Below, in pieces: positions 24,576 through 35,053 of a DNA stretch of 64,000 bases (within the stretch, counting starts at the first letter, position 1; each line of letters starts with the position of its first letter). Under the pieces are notes generated by a model. The model saw nothing but the letters and a program-made list of their open reading frames with translations, had not been told where the DNA came from and made no database searches. Source of the stretch: Geomonas oryzisoli. Lineage in GTDB: Bacteria > Desulfobacterota > Desulfuromonadia > Geobacterales > Geobacteraceae. A program made the translations under genes and the position numbers. The stretch covers positions 434,001-498,000 of the forward strand of contig NZ_CP076723.1 in the NCBI RefSeq assembly GCF_018986915.1, written 5' to 3'.

Positions 24576-25163
24576 TTAGTTGAAGAAGAATCTCGCCCCG
24601 ACCGTGAAGGAGAGGGCCGAGGGATCGAACTTGCCGGTCCCGTTGGGGCCGTCGACATCCGCCTTGAAGGCCTCCACCCCTTTCACCTCGAGGTTCAGGG
24701 CCACCTGGCGGTTCATGAAGCAGTCGATACCGCCGCTGACATGAGCGCCGACGGTGGTGTTGGTGTACTTCTTGTCCAGGTCGTTGATCAGCACGTCGAT
24801 GCCCGCCCCGACGTAGGGGACCACGTGCTGCCTTCCCGGGAAACGGTACTGGGCCCCGATGGAGACGTCGGTCACGTCGGCGTCGCCGAAGCTGGAAGTA
24901 TCGAAGGTGGTCCGGCTTACCTCCATTTCCATGGCAACGTTGTCGTCGATGCCGAACAGGAAGCCGATCCCGCCGGTAAGCCCGGCATCGGTGGAAACGA
25001 CCATTCTGCCGTTAACCGTGTCCACTTCGGATTCCGCCGGGTTGCTCACCCCGATCTTGCCGCTGAGTGCGATCCTGCCCCTGAGATCTTCCGCAGAGGC
25101 GTTCCCTGCCAGGGGGGCTGCCAAAAGCAGCGCCGCCGCGCAGAGCAGTAACGTTTTACGCAT
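24576..25163 (-). CDS. Outer-membrane beta-barrel protein (OmpA/OmpW-like)
   Basis: A 195-residue exported protein. The signal peptide 'MRKTLLLCAAALLLAAPLAG' plus NASA is cleaved before EDLRGR. The body has alternating beta-strand pattern: 'GGIGFLFGIDDNVAMEMEVS', 'VSIGAQYRFPGRQHVVPYVG', 'VGARFFFN' with the C-terminal aromatic typical of barrel insertion. The size suits an 8-stranded barrel. Function unknown. RBS GGGAGG precedes the ATG. It follows elbB on the same strand with a 98-base gap. Confidence 0.8.
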   Translation of the reverse strand: MRKTLLLCAAALLLAAPLAGNASAEDLRGRIALSGKIGVSNPAESEVDTVNGRMVVSTDAGLTGGIGFLFGIDDNVAMEMEVSRTTFDTSSFGDADVTDVSIGAQYRFPGRQHVVPYVGAGIDVLINDLDKKYTNTTVGAHVSGGIDCFMNRQVALNLEVKGVEAFKADVDGPNGTGKFDPSALSFTVGARFFFN

Positions 25164-25261
25164 CTATTCCCTCCCAAAAAAGCGTTCATGAAACAGCGGT
25201 ATCTTAGGTGAAAACGTCCCGCCGTTCAAGTCCTAATGAACGCATCGAGGGGAGGTTGCCG

Positions 25262-25918
25262 CTACTTGATCAGCTCCAGGGTCGCCTTGATGGCCTTTTC
25301 GATCCCCTTGGCGGCCTCGCCGATGCCGCCGGCCAGCATGTACGCCGGGGTCGAGACGATCAGGTGATCGCGGTCCACCACGTATTCGGTGGCGGGGCAG
25401 TCGACATGGCTGCTGCCGGTGGCGTTGATGGCCTGGGCTGTGCCGGCATCGTTGCCGATGGTCAGCTTGGGGGCGAGGTCCTTGCCCAGGGCGAGGGCGA
25501 TCACCGCCGGCGCGATGCAGATGGCGCAGATCGGCTTCTTCGCCGCCGCCATGTCACGGATCAGCTTGAGCACGTCCGGCTGCACGTTCCCCTTGGGACC
25601 CTCGAAGGCGAAGCTGCACAGGTTCTTGGCCGCGCCGAAACCGCCCGGGAGCACGATGGCGTCGAGTTCTTCCACCTTGGCGTTTTTCACGTCGGTGATC
25701 TCGCCGCGCGCGATGCGGGCCGCCTCGACCAGCACCCTTCTTTTGGCGCCGGTGTCCTGCATGGTCAGGTGGTTCACCTCGTCCAGTTCGATGTCGGGGG
25801 CAAAACAGACCGCCTTGGCGCCGCTGTTGTCGATGGCGAGCAGGGTCAGCACCGCCTCATGTATCTCGCTTCCGTCACGGACGCCGCAGCCCGAAAGTAT
25901 TACGCCTATCTTCTTCAT
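25262..25918 (-). CDS. elbB: ElbB-type DJ-1/PfpI glyoxalase-like protein
   Basis: A 218-residue class I glutamine-amidotransferase-like protein. 'MKKIGVILSGCGVRDGSEIH' and 'LDAIVLPGGFGAAKNLCSFA' are hallmarks of ElbB (isoprenoid-biosynthesis-associated glyoxalase). The nucleophile region is 'KPICAICIAPAVIALAL', with Cys in the elbow. E. coli ElbB has glyoxalase activity; the physiological role is not settled. It has its own near-consensus promoter. Confidence 0.9.
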   Translation of the reverse strand: MKKIGVILSGCGVRDGSEIHEAVLTLLAIDNSGAKAVCFAPDIELDEVNHLTMQDTGAKRRVLVEAARIARGEITDVKNAKVEELDAIVLPGGFGAAKNLCSFAFEGPKGNVQPDVLKLIRDMAAAKKPICAICIAPAVIALALGKDLAPKLTIGNDAGTAQAINATGSSHVDCPATEYVVDRDHLIVSTPAYMLAGGIGEAAKGIEKAIKATLELIK

Positions 25919-25959
25919 GCAGATGCCTCCTGTCTTGTAGTTTGGGGTTCGATTGCGAT

Positions 25960-25988
25960 ATTGTAAGTGCGATGCCTGCTCTGTGCAA
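25960..25988 (-). promoter_or_regulatory. Promoter of elbB
   Basis: Minus strand TTGCAC (25988-25983), 17-base spacer, TACAAT (25965-25960), 42 bases before the ATG. Confidence 0.7.
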
Positions 25989-26100
25989 GGGGTTTTAGCT
26001 GCGGCTAATAGAGTCGCTGCGTCTGAAAGTTACGGCTCAACTTCAGCGGTCTTTGGGGGCACCAGTGGCCGCTCACTCTGTGACAGTAGCAATAAAAGCC

Positions 26101-26295
26101 ATGACAGAAAAAAGAACGCCTGACATAGACGTCCCCCGCTGTACGGGCTGCGGTCGCTGCGTTGCCGCTTGCCCCGGCCGGAATCTCACCCTGGAAGTAG
26201 CCGGTTACCGCAAGCACGCCCTGCTGGTCAAACCGCGGGAATGCGACGGCTGCCTCGCCTGTCTCCCCGCCTGTCCGGTGCGTGCCATCACCTGA
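26101..26295 (+). CDS. Small 2[4Fe-4S] ferredoxin-like protein
   Basis: A 64-residue protein with two intact cluster motifs, 'CTGCGRCVAACP' and 'CDGCLACLPACP' (each C-x2-C-x2-C-x3-C-P). It is a bacterial-type ferredoxin for low-potential electron transfer. The ATG at 26101 is chosen as the first good start before the motif, although its RBS is poor. It is divergent from elbB and ends 7 bases before the convergent MFS gene. Confidence 0.75.
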   Translation: MTEKRTPDIDVPRCTGCGRCVAACPGRNLTLEVAGYRKHALLVKPRECDGCLACLPACPVRAIT

Positions 26296-26302
26296 ACCCG
26301 CC

Positions 26303-27535
26303 TCACTCCCCCAGCTTGTCCACCTGCAGCAGTTTAGGGAAGAGCCGCATCCACAAGAGCACCACGACCATGGTGCCGACCCCGCCGATCAAAACCGCCG
26401 GCACCGTCCCGAAGAAGGCCGCGGTCACCCCCGATTCGAATTCTCCCAACTGGTTGGAAGTGCCGATGAACATGGAGTTTACGGCGCTCACCCTGCCGCG
26501 CATCTCATCCGGCGTCTCGATCTGAACCAGTGAAGCACGGATCACGACGCTCACGATGTCGGCTGCGCCCAGGACCATGAGGGCGGTCATCGAGAGCGGA
26601 AACGAGGTGGAGATGCCGAAGATCACAGTCGCGACGCCGAACAGGAAGACGCTCAGGAACATGGTGCGCCCGACCCTGTGCCGCAGCGGATGGCGGGCCA
26701 GAAACAGCGAGACCCCCAGCGCCCCCATGGCCGGCGCGGCCCGCAGCATCCCAAGACCCAGCGGGCCGGTATGCAGGATGTCCCGCGCGAAGACCGGCAG
26801 GAGCGCCGTGGCACCGCCGAGGAGTACCGCGAAGAGGTCGAGCGAGATCGCGCCCAGGATCTCCTGGCGGCCTTTTATGAAGGCGATTCCCGCGAAGAGG
26901 GAGCGGACCGTGGCCGGCTCGCGCGGGGCCGGGGCGCGGTCGAGGCTGATGCGGGAGATGAGGAGGCTCGCGGCGAAGAAGAGGAGGGCGGCGCTGGTGT
27001 AGACCGTGGTGGGGCCGAGGACGTAGAGGAGGCCGCCCAGTGCGGGGCCGGCGATGCTGGCGGTCTGGTTGGCCGAGGCGGACCAGGCCGAGGCGCGGGG
27101 GATCAGCTCCTGCGGCACCAGCCAGGGCACCAGCGCCAGCATGGTCGGTCCCTCGAAGGCGCGCAGCGCCCCGGCTACCAACACGATGGCCAGGATACCG
27201 TCCTTGTGCAGCCAACCGCCGTGGGTGCCCACGGCAAGGAGCGCAAGCGCGAGGCCTTCCAGCACCTGGCAGGTCCCTGCGATGCGCCTTCTGTCGTAAC
27301 GGTCGGCGACGTGGCCTACCGCGAGCGTCAGCAGGAACATGGGGAGGAACTGGGCCAAGCCGACCAGCCCCAGGTAGAAGACCGAACCGGTCAGGGCGTA
27401 GATCTGCCATCCCACGGCGACGGCCTGCATCTGCAGGGCGACCGACGAGCAGACCCGCGCCAGCCAGAATAGCCTGAACGGTTGGTGCCTCAACACTGAT
27501 TGCTGGAAGTTTTTTGTCTCAACAGTGGATGTCAT
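26303..27535 (-). CDS. MFS transporter, EntS-like (MFS_3) exporter family
   Basis: A 410-residue 12-TM transporter. 'QPFRLFWLARVCSSVALQMQ' plus 'AVAVGWQIYALTGSVFYLGL' and the loop 'GHVADRYDRRRIAG' match the MFS_3 exporter type, the same family as the protein at 599-1876 but clearly diverged. 'IETPDEMRGRVSAVNSMFIG' is the conserved second-half motif. The substrate is unknown. No clear Shine-Dalgarno is seen before the ATG. Confidence 0.85.
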   Translation of the reverse strand: MTSTVETKNFQQSVLRHQPFRLFWLARVCSSVALQMQAVAVGWQIYALTGSVFYLGLVGLAQFLPMFLLTLAVGHVADRYDRRRIAGTCQVLEGLALALLAVGTHGGWLHKDGILAIVLVAGALRAFEGPTMLALVPWLVPQELIPRASAWSASANQTASIAGPALGGLLYVLGPTTVYTSAALLFFAASLLISRISLDRAPAPREPATVRSLFAGIAFIKGRQEILGAISLDLFAVLLGGATALLPVFARDILHTGPLGLGMLRAAPAMGALGVSLFLARHPLRHRVGRTMFLSVFLFGVATVIFGISTSFPLSMTALMVLGAADIVSVVIRASLVQIETPDEMRGRVSAVNSMFIGTSNQLGEFESGVTAAFFGTVPAVLIGGVGTMVVVLLWMRLFPKLLQVDKLGE

Positions 27536-27625
27536 AGCGATGGGGGAACCGTCTGTTGCTGGCAGTGCGCCAGGCGTGTGACAATATCTCGTTTCGCACC
27601 ACTCTTGTAAATGACTTTGCCGCTG

Positions 27626-27653
27626 TTGACAATAAGGTTGTTTACCCTAATCT
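27626..27653 (+). promoter_or_regulatory. Promoter of the 52-residue Cys protein
   Basis: TTGACA at 27626-27631, 16-base spacer, TAATCT at 27648-27653; start codon 54 bases downstream. Confidence 0.65.
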
Positions 27654-27706
27654 TCATTTGTGGCGCGGGTCGCCGGAAATCCGTTGGCAGGCAAAGGAGG
27701 AAGGTC

Positions 27707-27865
27707 ATGCTTTACTTCATCAAGCAGAATACCATCCACACCTATCCGGTAGCGAAGGGGTGCACAGCTTCCTACGAGCAGGAGCAGTTGCGCGACACGG
27801 TGCCGTACCAGGTGCAGGAATGTCCCTACTGCATGAAGGTCTGGCCGGGAAGAAAGGACGATTGA
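27707..27865 (+). CDS. 52-residue Cys-containing small protein
   Basis: The ATG at 27707 has an ideal RBS (AAAGGAGGAAGGTC). The 52-residue product 'MLYFIKQNTIHTYPV...' carries an isolated Cys and a CPYC motif near the end ('VQECPYCMKVW'), suggesting a mononuclear metal knuckle or redox-active pair. It has its own promoter and a terminator just downstream, which supports it as a real gene. Function unknown. Confidence 0.7.
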   Translation: MLYFIKQNTIHTYPVAKGCTASYEQEQLRDTVPYQVQECPYCMKVWPGRKDD

Positions 27866-27901
27866 GGTCGGTGTAGCAGCGAAAAAGCCGGCAGGAACGA
27901 G

Positions 27902-27933
27902 AAAAGGCCACCTCCCGAGGGAAGCGGCCTTTT
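27902..27933. terminator. Bidirectional terminator between the small Cys gene and the tRNA cluster
   Basis: AAAAGGCC...GGCCTTTT with an inner CTCCCGAGGG hairpin; T-rich on both strands, so it can end both the plus-strand gene and the minus-strand tRNA transcript. Confidence 0.75.
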
Positions 27934-27940
27934 CCTTTGA

Positions 27941-28015
27941 TGGTGATCCCAAGGGGACTTGAACCCCTGTTACCGACGTGAAAGGCCGGTGTCCTAACCA
28001 CTAGACGATGGGACC
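27941..28015 (-). tRNA. tRNA-Glu(TTC), first type
   Basis: Minus-strand cloverleaf: acceptor GGTCCCA pairs with TGGGATC, anticodon loop CTTTCAC gives TTC, T-arm 'GGTTCAAGTC', CCA encoded. 75 bases with CCA. Its body differs widely from the other Glu tRNA at 28204. Confidence 0.95.
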
Positions 28016-28086
28016 AAATTGTTGCTTCCCGTCCCGTCAGGGTAGGGGGTCTGTCACAAGGCCCAGTCATGTGACAGCAAATAGGG

Positions 28087-28162
28087 TGGTGAGCCGCGTT
28101 GGGATCGAACCAACGACCACCTGATTAAAAGTCAGGTGCTCTACCAACTGAGCTAGCGGCTC
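28087..28162 (-). tRNA. tRNA-Lys(TTT), copy 1
   Basis: Minus-strand 76 bases with CCA; acceptor GAGCCGC/GCGGCTC, anticodon loop ACTTTTAAT gives TTT, T-arm 'GGTTCGATCC'. Identical to copy 2 at 28285-28360. Confidence 0.95.
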
Positions 28163-28203
28163 GCTTAAGCTTTGTGCCGAGGCACAAGCGCTGTTTGTTT
28201 GAG

Positions 28204-28281
28204 TGGCGTCCCCAGCCGGATTTGAACCGGCGTCGCCGCCGTGAAAGGGCGGTGTCCTGGGCCGGGCTAGACGATGGGGAC
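28204..28281 (-). tRNA. tRNA-Glu(TTC), second type
   Basis: Minus-strand 78 bases with CCA; acceptor GTCCCCA/TGGGGAC, anticodon loop CTTTCAC gives TTC, T-arm 'GGTTCAAATC', long D-loop with 'CCCGGCCC'. Same anticodon as the tRNA at 27941 but a different body. Confidence 0.95.
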
Positions 28282-28284
28282 GGG

Positions 28285-28360
28285 TGGTGAGCCGCGTTGG
28301 GATCGAACCAACGACCACCTGATTAAAAGTCAGGTGCTCTACCAACTGAGCTAGCGGCTC
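28285..28360 (-). tRNA. tRNA-Lys(TTT), copy 2
   Basis: Sequence identical to the copy at 28087-28162. It is the first gene of the four-tRNA transcript, three bases before the second-type Glu tRNA. Confidence 0.95.
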
Positions 28361-28386
28361 AAACAGTGCAGCGAAGCAAGAACAAC

Positions 28387-28415
28387 CTTATAGCAAATCG
28401 ATTTCTGCCAGTCAA
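28387..28415 (-). promoter_or_regulatory. Promoter of the tRNA cluster
   Basis: Minus strand TTGACT (28415-28410), 17-base spacer, TATAAG (28392-28387), about 27 bases before the first tRNA. Confidence 0.8.
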
Positions 28416-28432
28416 CACTTTTTATTAAAAAA

Positions 28433-31046
<2,614 letters not shown>

Positions 31047-31105
31047 GGGTCGTCCTAACGTCCGGGAGTACCGGCAGTCCGGCAAAAGGTGGCAAAAAAC
31101 GAGGA

Positions 31106-31134
31106 ATCGTAACAGTATGGCGGGGGGAAGTCAA
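31106..31134 (-). promoter_or_regulatory. Promoter of hisZ-purA
   Basis: Minus strand TTGACT (31134-31129), 17-base spacer, TACGAT (31111-31106), 60 bases before the GTG start. It overlaps the hairpin at 31119-31149. Confidence 0.5.
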
Positions 31135-31149
31135 GACATTCCCCCCGCC
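31119..31149 (-). terminator. Stem-loop after the beta-propeller gene
   Basis: GGCGGGGGGAA-loop-TTCCCCCCGCC, an 11-base perfect stem 7 bases after the stop at 31156. No U-run follows on the minus strand, so it may be a 3' end-protecting hairpin. Confidence 0.5.
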
Positions 31150-31155
31150 TTCAGG

Positions 31156-32640
31156 CTATTCGATGCCCAGCAGCCGCACCACGCTGCCCCCCTTGCCGCC
31201 GAAGGTTCCCTTCTGGGCTACTTCGAGCAGGGTCAGTTCCTTGGTGGCGGGATTGTAGGCGTAGTCGGCCAGGTAGTTCTGGCTCTGCTTGGTGCGCCAC
31301 TTCTCCTCGAGAGACGATCCGTTCCAGGTGAAGTTGACTACGGAGTACTTGGAGTAGGAGCGCATGTTGCCCAGCACGAAGAAGCCGGAGTTCTGCGGCA
31401 CCAGGACCTCACCCTTCTCGGTCACGGTGATGCGCTGTTCGAGGAAGCGGGTGCGGAACGGGGTCATGTTGGTCCGCTCGTTCTCCCAATCCCTGCGCTG
31501 GAAGTAGGTCTCGGAGCCGCCGAACTTGTCGGAGCTTCTCCAGAGTTCTTCGCCGGTGTCGGAGTAGACCAGCAGATAGCCGCTGTCGCTGAAGGCGGTC
31601 AGGTAGCTCTTGCCGGACTGGTCGCGGAACAGGTTGAAGTTGAAGATATTGGCGAAGCGCGGCATCTTGATCGGGTTGCTGAGCTTCACGCCCTTGTCGA
31701 CGATGCTCGCCTCGTACACGTCGCCGTAGAAGTCCTCGGTGCGCCCCATCTGCTGGGCGTAGAGTTTCTTGGCCCCGCCATAGGGGGCGATGGTGCGGAA
31801 CATGTAGGGGACCTCTTCGGCGACCAACTTGAAACTGTCGTTTTGCAGTGCGTAGATCCTGGAGGCGATGGTCTCGCGGTCCATGATGGTAACGAACACC
31901 AGCACCCGCCCGTTGGCCTCCGGGCCCATGGCGTCGAGGGCCAATACCTTCATGCGGTCCGGGAGGATGATCTCGGTGACCAGGTCGAGTTTCGCGCCGG
32001 GACGGTACAGGTGGATCCCCTTGTCGTCGGCACTCACGAACTCTTTGGTCCCCCAGGTGGTGACGGCGCTGTACACGCCGGAGAGGCGCTGGCTGATCCA
32101 GCCGGGAGTCGCCTCGTTGCGCACGATCTCGGAGGCGGCGGCCTTTGCGGACTCCTGGGCTGCCGGCCGCTCGATGTCGGCACGCGGGGCCTTGAAGGGG
32201 GACTCGACCGGTGCCGCAGGGAGAACGGGGAGTGCGGTAGCCGTCGGCTGCACCTGCTTCACGAGGTCGCCCTTCAGCTTGCCGGAGATCTTGCCCACGG
32301 CGGGGATCAGGACGTCCATGCTCTCGCCCTGCTCGAAGGCGGTGGAGAGCTGCTTGCCGCCGGTGCTTTTGGCGATTGCATCGAGGCTGAACATCTTGCC
32401 GAAGGTGGTATAGCTCCCGGAGACGATGACGTCGGCCTCGGCGGGGGTGTCGACGGTCACAATGCCATCGCCGGCCAGGCGTGTCGCCAGAAGGCGCTGC
32501 AGCGTGCTCTTCAGGTTGCCGTTGTCTGAGGGGGAGACGGTGAACTCGGCGATATAGGCGCGGATGGTGGAGGCTGAGGCTGCAGCGGCTGCCAGCAGCG
32601 TGCCAACGAGAATCAGGATGGCAACGAGAGATCTTTTCAT
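31156..32640 (-). CDS. Secreted TolB-like / FG-GAP-type beta-propeller protein
   Basis: A 494-residue exported protein with signal peptide 'MKRSLVAILILVGTLLAAAA'. The first domain ('RAYIAEFTVSPSDNGNLK', 'LLATRLAGDGIVTVDTPAEA', 'ADVIVSGSYTTFGKMF') resembles the TolB N-terminal-type domain that senses or binds periplasmic partners. The C-terminal ~300 residues ('YLTAFSDSGYLLVYSDTGEE', 'FFVLGNMRSYSKYSVVNFTW') look like VCBS/FG-GAP blades. No catalytic motif is seen. It is probably periplasmic or outer-membrane associated. It has a strong own promoter. Confidence 0.7.
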   Translation of the reverse strand: MKRSLVAILILVGTLLAAAAASASTIRAYIAEFTVSPSDNGNLKSTLQRLLATRLAGDGIVTVDTPAEADVIVSGSYTTFGKMFSLDAIAKSTGGKQLSTAFEQGESMDVLIPAVGKISGKLKGDLVKQVQPTATALPVLPAAPVESPFKAPRADIERPAAQESAKAAASEIVRNEATPGWISQRLSGVYSAVTTWGTKEFVSADDKGIHLYRPGAKLDLVTEIILPDRMKVLALDAMGPEANGRVLVFVTIMDRETIASRIYALQNDSFKLVAEEVPYMFRTIAPYGGAKKLYAQQMGRTEDFYGDVYEASIVDKGVKLSNPIKMPRFANIFNFNLFRDQSGKSYLTAFSDSGYLLVYSDTGEELWRSSDKFGGSETYFQRRDWENERTNMTPFRTRFLEQRITVTEKGEVLVPQNSGFFVLGNMRSYSKYSVVNFTWNGSSLEEKWRTKQSQNYLADYAYNPATKELTLLEVAQKGTFGGKGGSVVRLLGIE

Positions 32641-32675
32641 TGATTGCTCCGCTTTTGGGGGATTTAAGACGCCGA

Positions 32676-32704
32676 ATTATCGCAGAGCGGTCCTCATTAG
32701 TCAA
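32676..32704 (-). promoter_or_regulatory. Promoter of the beta-propeller gene
   Basis: Minus strand TTGACT (32704-32699), 17-base spacer, GATAAT (32681-32676), 36 bases before the ATG. Confidence 0.8.
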
Positions 32705-32761
32705 ACGGTTTCACGCCCCTTGGAGGCGCTTTCAGTGCAGCTTCCCACGCGGTGCGGCAAT

Positions 32762-32785
32762 AAAAAAAGCGGGCCAGTGGCCCGC
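32762..32785 (-). terminator. Terminator of the small coiled-coil gene pair
   Basis: Minus strand GCGGGCC-ACT-GGCCCGC followed by TTTTTTT, 37 bases after the stop at 32822. Confidence 0.9.
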
Positions 32786-32821
32786 CTCTTTCTCCGGCTC
32801 TTCCAGGTAGCGCGCGTCGAG

Positions 32822-33097
32822 TCAGCGCCCCGGTTTTTCCATGCTCCTCAGCATCTCCTGGGTCTCGGCAAGCTTCTCGCGCAGCTGCTGCAGCTCCTTG
32901 GGGGTATAGACCCTGGTTCCCTTCTCGATCTCGCGGTTCAGGCGCTGCATCCGCGTGTAGATGTCGTCTACCTGGTCCTTGCAGTTCCGGGACAGGAGCA
33001 GGCACTCGTTTCTGTCGCTCGCCGTCTGTTCGGCAAAAACGCCGGTGTTTGCTGCCATCACTAAAATCGCCGTCACCAACATGATCGCCCTTTTCAT
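32822..33097 (-). CDS. Small periplasmic helical protein, paralog 2 of a tandem pair
   Basis: A 91-residue protein; ATG at 33097 after AAAGGAG. Signal peptide 'MKRAIMLVTAILVMAANTGV' ends at FAEQ. The mature part 'NECLLLSRNCKDQVDDIYTR' continues as an amphipathic, heavily charged helix with 'EIEKGTRVYTPKELQQLREK', so a short periplasmic coiled coil with two Cys. It is about 60% identical by eye to the neighbour at 33160-33435, a tandem duplication. Function unknown. Confidence 0.8.
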   Translation of the reverse strand: MKRAIMLVTAILVMAANTGVFAEQTASDRNECLLLSRNCKDQVDDIYTRMQRLNREIEKGTRVYTPKELQQLREKLAETQEMLRSMEKPGR

Positions 33098-33159
33098 GGT
33101 GTGCTCCTTTCTGGCACAGCTTCTTTTTGAGGGGGTGCATACCGGCATGCAGCGCAGCT

Positions 33160-33435
33160 TTAGCTGTCGGGCCTTTCCAGGTTGCGCAGGATGTCGTCGG
33201 TTTCCTTGAGCTTGTCCTGCAACCTTTTCAGCTCCTGCGGCGTATAGACCCTGGTCCCCTTCTCGATTTCGCGATTCAGCTTGCGGATGCGTTGCTGGAT
33301 GTCGTCGACCTGGTTCATGCAGTTTCTCGACGCCAGCAGGCATTCGTCCTTCTGGTCTGTCGCTGTCTGGGCGTAAGCCGGTACCGAAGACAGCATAAAA
33401 AGCCCCGCGGCCAGCATCAGTGCCATCTTTCTCAT
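33160..33435 (-). CDS. Small periplasmic helical protein, paralog 1 of a tandem pair
   Basis: A 91-residue protein with signal peptide 'MRKMALMLAAGLFMLSSVPA' ending at YAQ. The mature part mirrors its neighbour: 'DECLLASRNCMNQVDDIQQR' then 'NREIEKGTRVYTPQELKRLQ'. Two Cys 8 residues apart are conserved in both copies and could form a disulfide or a metal site. An AAAGGAGC-type RBS precedes the ATG. It is first of the pair, with a TTGACA at about 33490 as a possible -35, though the -10 is unclear. Confidence 0.8.
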   Translation of the reverse strand: MRKMALMLAAGLFMLSSVPAYAQTATDQKDECLLASRNCMNQVDDIQQRIRKLNREIEKGTRVYTPQELKRLQDKLKETDDILRNLERPDS

Positions 33436-33637
33436 ACGTTAGCTCCTTTGAAAGATATCGTTAGAAAAGCATAATGATTGAACCATACAGGACCTGCTTG
33501 TCAACACGGCGGAGAAAATAACTGCAGAGTTGCCGGGTACTGGGTTAGTGGCATGAAAGAGTGACAGGGGACGGAGAGTGATTGAGAGGTGCCGGAGGTG
33601 TTCTGGAGGGGAAGAGCGTTGTTGGCAGAGATGCGAC

Positions 33638-33672
33638 AAAAAAACAAGCCGGAGAGTCGCCTCTCCGGCTTG
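33638..33672 (-). terminator. Terminator of the porin gene
   Basis: Minus strand CAAGCCGGAGAG-GCGA-CTCTCCGGCTTG followed by TTTTTTT. A second hairpin (CCCTGCCGTC/GACGGCAGGG) lies between it and the stop. Confidence 0.9.
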
Positions 33673-33718
33673 CCGGTGCTTCTGTGTGAGCCCCTGCCGT
33701 CAGACGGCAGGGAGCTTC

Positions 33719-35053
33719 TTAGAATGCGTAGCTCAGCTGTACGTTGAAGAGGTACGGGTTGTCCGAGTCAGCGGTCTGAGCGTAGGTCCCGACCCTGTCG
33801 GCAGTGGTTTTGCTGTTCAGGGCGTCGCCGAGGAAGACGTAAGCGGCGGCAGCGCTGGCGCTCAGGTTGTCGTAGATTTTGTAGCCGACTTGGGCGTTGA
33901 CCTCGGTGCCGAGGGACTTCTTCTCGGTGCCGCGGGCCTCTGCGGTCCTCATGTAGCCAACGTTGGCGTTGTAGAAGGTCTTGCCCATGGCACCCTCGTA
34001 CCCGGCGAAGACGCCGATGGCGCCGCGGCCGCCGACGGTCAGGTCGTTGCCGGTGAGCGAGGTGGAGGTGTTGATGGCCTGGTTCGGACGAACGAGGATC
34101 CACATGTTAGCCGGGTTGAAGTAGGTGGTGCCTGCAGTGACGGTCTGGAAGGCGTTGTTGTCGGTGCCACCCTTGTCGCCGGAGAGGAAGAAGCCGGAGA
34201 GGTTGACGGCACCCGGGCCGGTCTTGACCTTGGCTACAGCACCAGCCATGTAAGCGCTGATGTCGGTAGCGGAGTTCTTCTCGCCCCACTGGTAAGCGGC
34301 GAACGGCTTGATGTTGGCCGGGCCGACGTTGACGTCCGCGTTGACACCGACCATGTGCAGCAGTTCGTACGGAGCGGTGGCAGCGAGGCCGGTGTCGTTC
34401 TGGATGTTGTAGTAGGTTGCTCCAATGGTGACGTCCTTGTTGACGGCGAACTTGCCGTCAGCGACGATCAGGTCGGCGGTCAACTGGCCCGGGCCGGTGA
34501 TGGCGTTGGCAGCAGTGTTGTCATCGAAGCGGAACCAGCCGAGCTGGCCGGTGAAGGCATCGACCTTCTTGGTGCCGATGGCACCGGTCATGTCGGCCAG
34601 GAGGAAGAGGCTGCCGTAGGCGTCGGCCCAGGGCTGCATACCGACCTTGAAGTTGGCGCCGGTGGCCGGCTCGTTGAAGTCGAGGTAGACGTTCTTGGTC
34701 TCGAGGGTCAGCTGGTCGGCGTCCAGGTTGCCGGAGTCGTTGCCGGTGGTCCCTTTGTAGCCGGTGGCGATGCCGCCGAAACGGGTGTCGAGCTCGAAGT
34801 GGGTGACGAGCTTCAGGTTGTCGTTCGCCTTGGCGATGTACATGATGCGTGCACGCTGCTCGGCGAAGAAGCCGGAGTGCGCGTCTTTGCGGAGGATGTC
34901 CCTGGTGTCGCCGCCCGCGAGGGCGTTGGTCTGGTAGCCCATGAATTTGAACATACCGTGGAACTCGTTCTCCAGCGCCATTGCCGGAACGGCGGTTGCT
35001 GCGCTCAGTGCGCTGACGGCTGCAAATGCAAGCAGTTTCTTTTGAAAGCTCAT
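33719..35053 (-). CDS. Outer-membrane porin-like beta-barrel
   Basis: A 444-residue exported protein; signal peptide 'MSFQKKLLAFAAVSALSAAT' then AVPAMA cleaved before LENEFHG. Strand-rich sequence 'HGMFKFMGYQTNALAGGD', many Gly/Asn turns and a C-terminal 'PYLFNVQLSYAF' ending in Phe, the outer-membrane assembly signal. It resembles the abundant porin-type proteins of Geobacter. A GGAGG RBS and strong AT-rich promoter region suggest high expression. Substrate unknown. Confidence 0.85.
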   Translation of the reverse strand: MSFQKKLLAFAAVSALSAATAVPAMALENEFHGMFKFMGYQTNALAGGDTRDILRKDAHSGFFAEQRARIMYIAKANDNLKLVTHFELDTRFGGIATGYKGTTGNDSGNLDADQLTLETKNVYLDFNEPATGANFKVGMQPWADAYGSLFLLADMTGAIGTKKVDAFTGQLGWFRFDDNTAANAITGPGQLTADLIVADGKFAVNKDVTIGATYYNIQNDTGLAATAPYELLHMVGVNADVNVGPANIKPFAAYQWGEKNSATDISAYMAGAVAKVKTGPGAVNLSGFFLSGDKGGTDNNAFQTVTAGTTYFNPANMWILVRPNQAINTSTSLTGNDLTVGGRGAIGVFAGYEGAMGKTFYNANVGYMRTAEARGTEKKSLGTEVNAQVGYKIYDNLSASAAAAYVFLGDALNSKTTADRVGTYAQTADSDNPYLFNVQLSYAF

